From Microcebus murinus (taxonomy: Eukaryota; Chordata; Mammalia; Primates; Cheirogaleidae): DNA of 64,000 bases. The stretch spans positions 82,901,001-82,965,000 of the forward strand of contig NC_134106.1 in NCBI RefSeq assembly GCF_040939455.1, in the 5' to 3' direction. Shown piece after piece: positions 58,563 to 64,000 of the stretch. Position 1 is the stretch's first letter; each line of letters opens with the position of its first letter. The notes beneath the pieces are model-generated. The model was not told the origin of the DNA, ran no database searches, and was given only the letters and a program-made list of their open reading frames with translations. Made by a program: the position numbers and the translations under genes.

Positions 58563-60149
58563 CTATTGTGGACATAGACAAATCGGAGCCAACTAGCAAG
58601 CATCTGGAGACCGTGCAGGGCCGAGGAAGGTTTCAAAGACGCTCAGCTTCACACCCCACCAAAGTCTCACGTCAAGCTTTCCCAACCTGACCAGACAGCA
58701 AAGGAAAACAACATTTAGTTCATAGAAGAAAGGAAAATAGTGTCCTGATTTTTAAATATCGCAATAGATTCCAAAGGCTAATTTACCCTTATCAAGACGC
58801 TATTTTACTTTCATTTTTTTTTATTTCCCTCCTGTCTCCGATTTATAGATCATCCTGTCAACTGTTTCCCAACATGGAATGTGTTCCTTAAAAAAATACT
58901 GGCAAGTCATGCTCCCAAAGGGTTTATGCTCACCCTCCCGTGTGATGGCTGGCAAGAGCCCTGCCTGAGTAGGTCCTGAAGGGAGTCTCTTAAATTAAGA
59001 ATGTTTCATTTTCTTTTCATATAGGTTGAAAAGATTTATGTATGAGCAATATTGACTTGGGTTCTTCACTGTGTTTGCAAAACTAGCTATAGGGGGGAAG
59101 AAACTTCACTAACTAGAAATGATCCCTTGGCAATTCATTAGCATTTCGAAATCACTATAAGTGGCCATTTATTTCCTAATTTTTTAAAATGCTAACAATA
59201 CCATTAATTATTTCATTTATGAATCCTGGTAATGGTGGTTTACTTGCAATAAATTAATATTACACTCAGTGACATGGCACCCCTACAAATTATAGCATCA
59301 TTGCTTTTAACAGGCCACAACATAGATTCCTGCAATTCTCTTCTGAGAAGCCAGATTACAAGGGTCACACAAATTTTGCAACTCCTGGTGCTTCAAGTCA
59401 CAGGCACCACTTTTTATTTTCTGCCTTCCCTAACCCTGGTAAGCCTCTTCCATGGAATGTGTCCACTTGACATCAACCTGCAACTGAAAAGAGATGACCT
59501 CAGCATTCACCTTTCTAATCCTAGCACTTACCCCAGGCCTAGTACCAAATTATTACAACTAATAGTTTGGTGTTTAATTTAGTTTAGGTTTATTTTTTCA
59601 TTTTGTTTGTTTGTTGTTTTGTTTTGTTTTGTTTTTAGTTCAACTTAAAACCCAAGTCACATCTTGGTGTATTTTCTTAGTAGATTTTATTTTTTAGAAT
59701 AGTTTGAAACTTCCTGGTATATTTTTAATATTATCCTTAAATTTGTTTTCAATCAAGTGCACTAAATATATTTGGAAATTACAAACCATGACTTTTGAGC
59801 GGCATGGATAAGAATTTACAGCCCTGGAACAATGATGAGGGAAAAAAATGTCATTCAGAGTTGTATCAGTGCTAGGATTAAAAAAATTTACTTGAAATTT
59901 AAAAGAAAAAAAAAAAGAACAGACATAGAGGTCATTTGTATTTATGAAGAAACTAGATTATTTAAATTTTGTCTTAGGAAAAGGAAATCTTATAGATAAA
60001 TTGCTGGGTGAAAAGGAAAATATATTTTTAGAGTATTTACTATATGTATACACGAAACACACACACACACAGCCCAATGACCCCTCTAAAATATACCAAA
60101 TAATACCCTTTATATCCATTTAGGAGAGACTGTCTATTTTCCAAAATAT
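58563..60149. other. Mostly unique sequence
   Basis: 58900-59260 is repeat-free and may be conserved ('tagcatttcgaaatcactat'). (TTTG)n-like tract at 59602-59636; a short (CA) run at 60057-60072. No gene. Confidence 0.45.
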
Positions 60150-61067
60150 GGAAAGTGTTGATTATTCTCATTCTTTTAAATCTGTGATAAATTAATTATA
60201 TCTTGTTTTAATTTGCAATTCATTGATTTCTGTAGTTAGAAATTTTTCACATGTATTTTTCTCCAGCAAATTCTTTATGACCTTATCTTGTCTATTATAT
60301 GCTCATTTTTCTTCTTCTTGATATAGAAACATTCTTTAATATTTAAGGGTATTAACTTTTGTCAGTTAGTTACAAGAATGTTCTCCAATTTTGTTATTTG
60401 CCTTCTATTCTTAAATTCATTTTGTTTTGCTGATTTGCTTTTGTGAAATAGAAACTAGAGGTGGGAGTTGCTTAATTTTTGTTTATTATAATGTGGTAAA
60501 ATTTATTAGACTTTTCTTTACACTCTCTGCCTCCAGTGTAATGCTAAGGTAGGCTTTCCCACCTTTTTCAACATTATATATTCACCTATATTTTCTTCTC
60601 ATATTTTTTTCCGATAATATGAATATTCTTATATCATTGCCATACTGTTTTCATCTTTACAGTATATTTTTGTATCTGTTAAAGCAAATCTTTCCTCATT
60701 TCAATTTTCAAAATTCTCTTTGCATTCTGGAGCATGTCTTATAAGTGGATGATTTATAGTAATGTTAAATTCTGATTGAAAATTTTATTGAAATTTTATT
60801 AAATTTGCTTTTTTACTTGGAACAAGTTAATGTTTTTGTCCTTACTGAGTCTTCCCATCCAAGAACACTGCAATCTTTTTATTCATGCAGACCTTTTTAT
60901 ACTATCACTCAGTAGAGTTTTCTTATCTCATGTCAGTCTAGTAGTTTTCTTTCCAAGCATATTCCTGGATATTGGGTTTTTATATAACATTTTTAGTAAT
61001 TATTGTAATTGTAGGAGAAAGTTGTCACTTTTTATATTTATTTTCTTATGAGCTGAAGTTTGTTACT
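60150..61067 (-). mobile_element. Old L1M ORF2 region, antisense
   Basis: T-rich sequence with the antisense L1 ORF2 flavour: 'acaagaatgttctccaattt' near 60372, 'aagttaatgtttttgtcctt' and 'gagtcttcccatccaagaac' near 60825-60866, 'cattcctgg atattgg'-like near 60958. Diverged and broken by the young L1 that follows. Confidence 0.6.
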
Positions 61068-61513
61068 ATTTTTTTTATTTTTTATTTTAGCATATTATGG
61101 GGGTACAAGTGTTAAGGTTCTATATATTGCCCATGCCCCCCTCCCCCCTCGAGTCAGAGCTTCAAGCATGTCCATCCCCCAAACGTTCCACATCTTATTT
61201 GTTGTATTTGCATATACTCATCCCCTCCTCCCCCCTCCCACCTGCCCAACACCTGATAAATGTTATTCCTATATGTCCACTTAGGTGTTGATCTGTTAAT
61301 ACCAATTTGCTGGTGAGTACATGTGGTGCTTGTTTTTCCATTCTTGAGATACTTCACTTGGTAGAATGGGTTCCAACTCTACCCAGGAATATACAAGAGG
61401 TTCTTGTATTGTTTCTTAAAGCTGAGTAGTACTCCATGGTATATATATACCACATTTTATTAATCCGCTCATGAATTGATGGGCACTTGGGTTGTTTCCA
61501 CAGCTTTGCAATT
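61068..61513 (-). mobile_element. Young strepsirrhine L1 3' end, antisense
   Basis: A T-rich tail then 'agcatattatgggggtacaa', 'atatgtccacttaggtgttg', 'ggtgagtacatgtggtgctt', 'actccatggtatatatatac', ending 'gggttgtttccacagctttg'. About 445 bp, 5'-truncated within ORF2's end. It is less diverged than 32222-32573 and inserted into the older antisense L1M. Confidence 0.93.
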
Positions 61514-61544
61514 ATTTTTGACAGCTGTTAAGTTGTTCCCCCAA

Positions 61545-62130
61545 CCAGGTTCTGCTGCCTGCTGCACAAAAGAAAGCCAATACACTGAGGCAGCAAGAGT
61601 TGCAGAAGAGAATAAGTTTGACATTGCAGGGCACTGAGCTAGGAGATAGGAGGAATATATATTTTTAAAATATGCCCCATAAAGAATTTGAAGACCAGGC
61701 TTCTAAGGATGGTTTGGTGAGCAGAGGACCAGGGAATCAGTATTGCTGATTGGTTGGGCTGGGAGTGAAATAATAGAGGTGTAGAAATTGTTTACTTGCA
61801 TTGAGTCAGTCTCTGGTGGGGAGGGGGGCAGTCACAAGACCAGTTGAGTCAGGGCCTTGATATGGGCCACTGGTCTGGTTGGGTGAGTTAGTCCACCCAA
61901 ATGCAAGGTTTGAAAGATGTCTCAAAAATCAACCTTAGGTTTCACAATGGTCATATTATCTATGAGAGTAATTAAGAAAGCTACAAATCTTACAACCACC
62001 AGTTACAGGACTCCTGCACAGTAAGCTATTATAGGAAAGCAAGCTAGGGAACAGTGGCTGGTTATCTTTTAACTGTGCCTAAATCTTTGTGGAGTTCAGG
62101 CCTCTACCACAGTTCCTAGCTTGCGACCCT
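61545..62130. mobile_element. Probable ERV LTR, family not assigned
   Basis: 'tctgctgcctgctgcacaaa', 'gaggcagcaagagttgcaga', 'ttgcagggcactgagctagg', 'cacaagaccagttgagtcag' and 'ggatggtttggtgagcag' are pieces of an LTR I have seen as a common repeat. Family and orientation are not certain. Confidence 0.6.
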
Positions 62131-63085
62131 TCATTAATTTTATGAAATACAGTTTCACTTTCTATTTTACTGGTTTATAATCATACATCTACACACAAAT
62201 AACAGTTTTATCTCTCTTTTCTCAATATTTACATGCCATATTTTGATCTTTTTCTAATTACATTGGCTGACTTTTTCTGAAAATGTAATTAAAAGATGAA
62301 TTAAATAAAATTAAGAAAATTAAATTAAATAACAAGATGGGTGTGCTTGCTTTCTTCTGCATTTAAAGAAATACTTTCACTACTTCACCATAGGACATGA
62401 TGTTCTTTTGGGGTTTGAGATATTCTCTGTCCACTTTGTTTGCAATAAGTTTTTATAATCAAGAATAGATGTTAAATTTTACATAATACCCTAGGAACCT
62501 CCACTGCCTTTTCAATCATCACAGTTCCACTTTTTTCATTTGATTTCTTTTTAGGGTCTTGTATATTGTCTCATTTGGGGGGAAATGTCTGGCAAAAAAC
62601 TTTTTTTTACATTGGTTTTCTAGGTATAACTCTGAATAGTGTTTGTCTTCCAATTCTTCTACTCATTCCATCTCATTTTTTGTTCACCCTTTTTTTTTTT
62701 TACATTAGCTGGCTCTTCATTACCCTACCTCCATATGCATCACATTAATTTTTTCAGACAGTTGTTCTTTACCTCTATATGCCGAGAAATTTTCACAAAT
62801 TCATCTTCCATAAGACTCATCAATTTTCTTCATAATTCTTCTATATTCTGCTATGATAGAATTTCTTCTTTAAAATTTAAAAAACAAAAATTTCTTTATC
62901 TTAATATCAGTTTTATTTTAATGTTTTCTTATCTCATTTTTCATTTCTTATTTCATAGGGACTATCATTTGAAAATTGCTGTTGTACAAATTTTACCTCT
63001 GTTTCTTAAAGTAATCTTTCTCTTTTCTTTCCCCAAACATTCTCTTTAGCTCCCTTGCATTCTCTGATTATCTTTTCCTTTAATC
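62131..63085 (-). mobile_element. T-rich sequence, probably L1M antisense
   Basis: T/C-rich throughout with some L1-like pieces. It may be the continuation of the antisense L1M interrupted at 61068. The 136-codon Phe/Ile/Leu-rich frame at 62639-63049 reflects this T-rich composition. Confidence 0.4.
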
Positions 63086-63119
63086 TTGCAGAACTTTAAA
63101 AAAAAATCTAGTTACTCAT

Positions 63120-63925
63120 CTGCAGTGTCTTTTTATGACACCACTTCTCACACCAAATGAGTGGTTTTTTTTTCAGACACCAAATACTTGTCATTTTTCC
63201 ACACCAATTCTCCATCTTTCTGACACCAACTTGATGTTCAACAATTGAATTCAATTCTGGTACTAACTACCCAGGGTTAGCACAAACCCCATATGTTGAG
63301 AGTTCTGTCCCACAAGACTGCCCCACTTCAGATGGGAGTCACAAGTCCCAAGGGTCACCTATGCTTCTGACTGACTGGCTATAATTTCAGGGGCTCCTAC
63401 AACCCCCTCCCCAAGCTTGATGAGCTGCTCAAACAACTTGTGTAACTCAGGAAAGCACTTTACAAAGGATACAACTCAGGAAGAGTCAGACAAGGTGTGG
63501 GGCAGGAAGGCAGGAAGAGGTTTCATGCCCTCTCTGGGCCCACCACCCTGTCAGCACCTCAATGTGTCCAATAACCCCAAAGATCCCTGCACCCCATCAT
63601 TTAGAGGTTTTTACAGAGGTCCCATTATGTAGGCATGATTGTTTCTATCATTGGCACTGGCGATTGAACTCTATCTCCAGTCCCCCTCCCCCTCCCAAAG
63701 GTAGGAGAGTGAGGCTGAAAGTTCCAATCCTCTAATCATGGCTTGGTCTTTCTGGTGACAAGCTCCCATCCCAAAGCTATCTAGAGGCCCCCAGCCATGG
63801 GTCATCTCATTAGCATACAAAAAATACTCATCACTGGGGAGATTCCAAGGGTTTTAGGAGTTCTGATGGCAGGAACCAGGTACAAAGATCAAATGCATGT
63901 AATATATATAAAACATAGTTACATT
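63120..63925 (-). mobile_element. ERV LTR (MER21-like), antisense
   Basis: Landmarks: 'cctctaatcatggcttggtc', 'tttctggtgacaagctccca', 'aaagctatctagaggccccc', 'gggtcatctcattagcatac', 'ttccaagggttttaggagtt' and 'ggaaccaggtacaaagatca'. This is a well known ERV LTR read antisense. MER21 is my best guess for the family. Confidence 0.7.
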
Positions 63926-64000
63926 TATTATTGATAGATACATATATTGACTTATCTACTTTACACCACACCATCTTTAATTAAGGGATGTTTATTCTTT

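Noticed and set aside
58090..58600. A coding exon in a GC-richer stretch
   Set aside because: Three overlapping short frames with no domain, running into a TA repeat; no conserved splice context.
62639..63049. A 136-codon frame rich in Phe, Ile and Leu, resembling a membrane protein
   Set aside because: It reflects T-rich, probably antisense L1 sequence rather than a real transmembrane protein.

Overview
The window is nuclear DNA from a placental mammal, almost certainly a strepsirrhine primate and most likely a lemur. Two things point there. The full-length Alu at 9661-10020 and its antisense relative at 40235-40567 carry the 'ttggccaa' AT-rich insertion and the 'gagctaggctgacgccacgg' segment typical of strepsirrhine Alus. 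The young L1 3' ends at 32222-32573 and 61068-61513 (and a stub at 24385-24522) have a 3' UTR of the kind recalled from lemurs rather than from human L1. All repeat names were given by eye from remembered consensus sequences; nothing was searched.

I see no protein-coding exon, rRNA, CRISPR array or operon. Every open frame is short for 64 kb of DNA, falls in repeats or low-complexity tracts, or lacks recognisable homology. The window is best read as intergenic or deep-intronic. It holds old shared repeats (MIR, L2, L1M/HAL1, MER5A, MER20, MER1, Tigger, MLT1/MaLR, MLT2 and other LTRs), a few young strepsirrhine Alu and L1 copies, microsatellites, and long repeat-poor stretches.

Layout. 0-5 kb: L1M 3' end, an Alu monomer in a MIR, MER5A and more MIRs. 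6.06-6.70 kb: an unexplained CpG-containing block with a decayed tRNA-Ile-like sequence. 8.2-10.75 kb: HAL1/L1M, split by a young Alu. 12.0-13.35 kb: repeat-free sequence that looks like conserved regulatory DNA. 14.15-17.7 kb: a TTCC microsatellite and a long antisense L1M. 19-27 kb: MLT1, MIR, L2 and an antisense MaLR provirus. 27.4-32.1 kb: almost repeat-free. 32.2-33.1 kb: a twin-primed L1 next to an Alu. 36.4-37.05 kb: MER1 nested in MER20. 37.4-39.3 kb: candidate conserved DNA and a GC-rich patch. 39.6-45.4 kb: MLT2 LTR, Alu, Tigger, MIRs, LTRs and L2. 47.6-50.3 kb: candidate conserved DNA. 51.8-53 kb: two antisense MLT1 LTRs. 53.75-54.31 kb: a striking 201-bp-armed inverted repeat. 56.3-58.3 kb: candidate conserved DNA. 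60.1-64 kb: antisense L1M interrupted by a young L1 and LTRs.

The most unusual items are the A-B-A'-B' inverted repeat at 53755-54313, the tRNA-Ile-like block at 6.3 kb, a 43-nt micro-retroinsertion at 13.76 kb, and the repeat-poor blocks that may be enhancers. No new gene system is evident.
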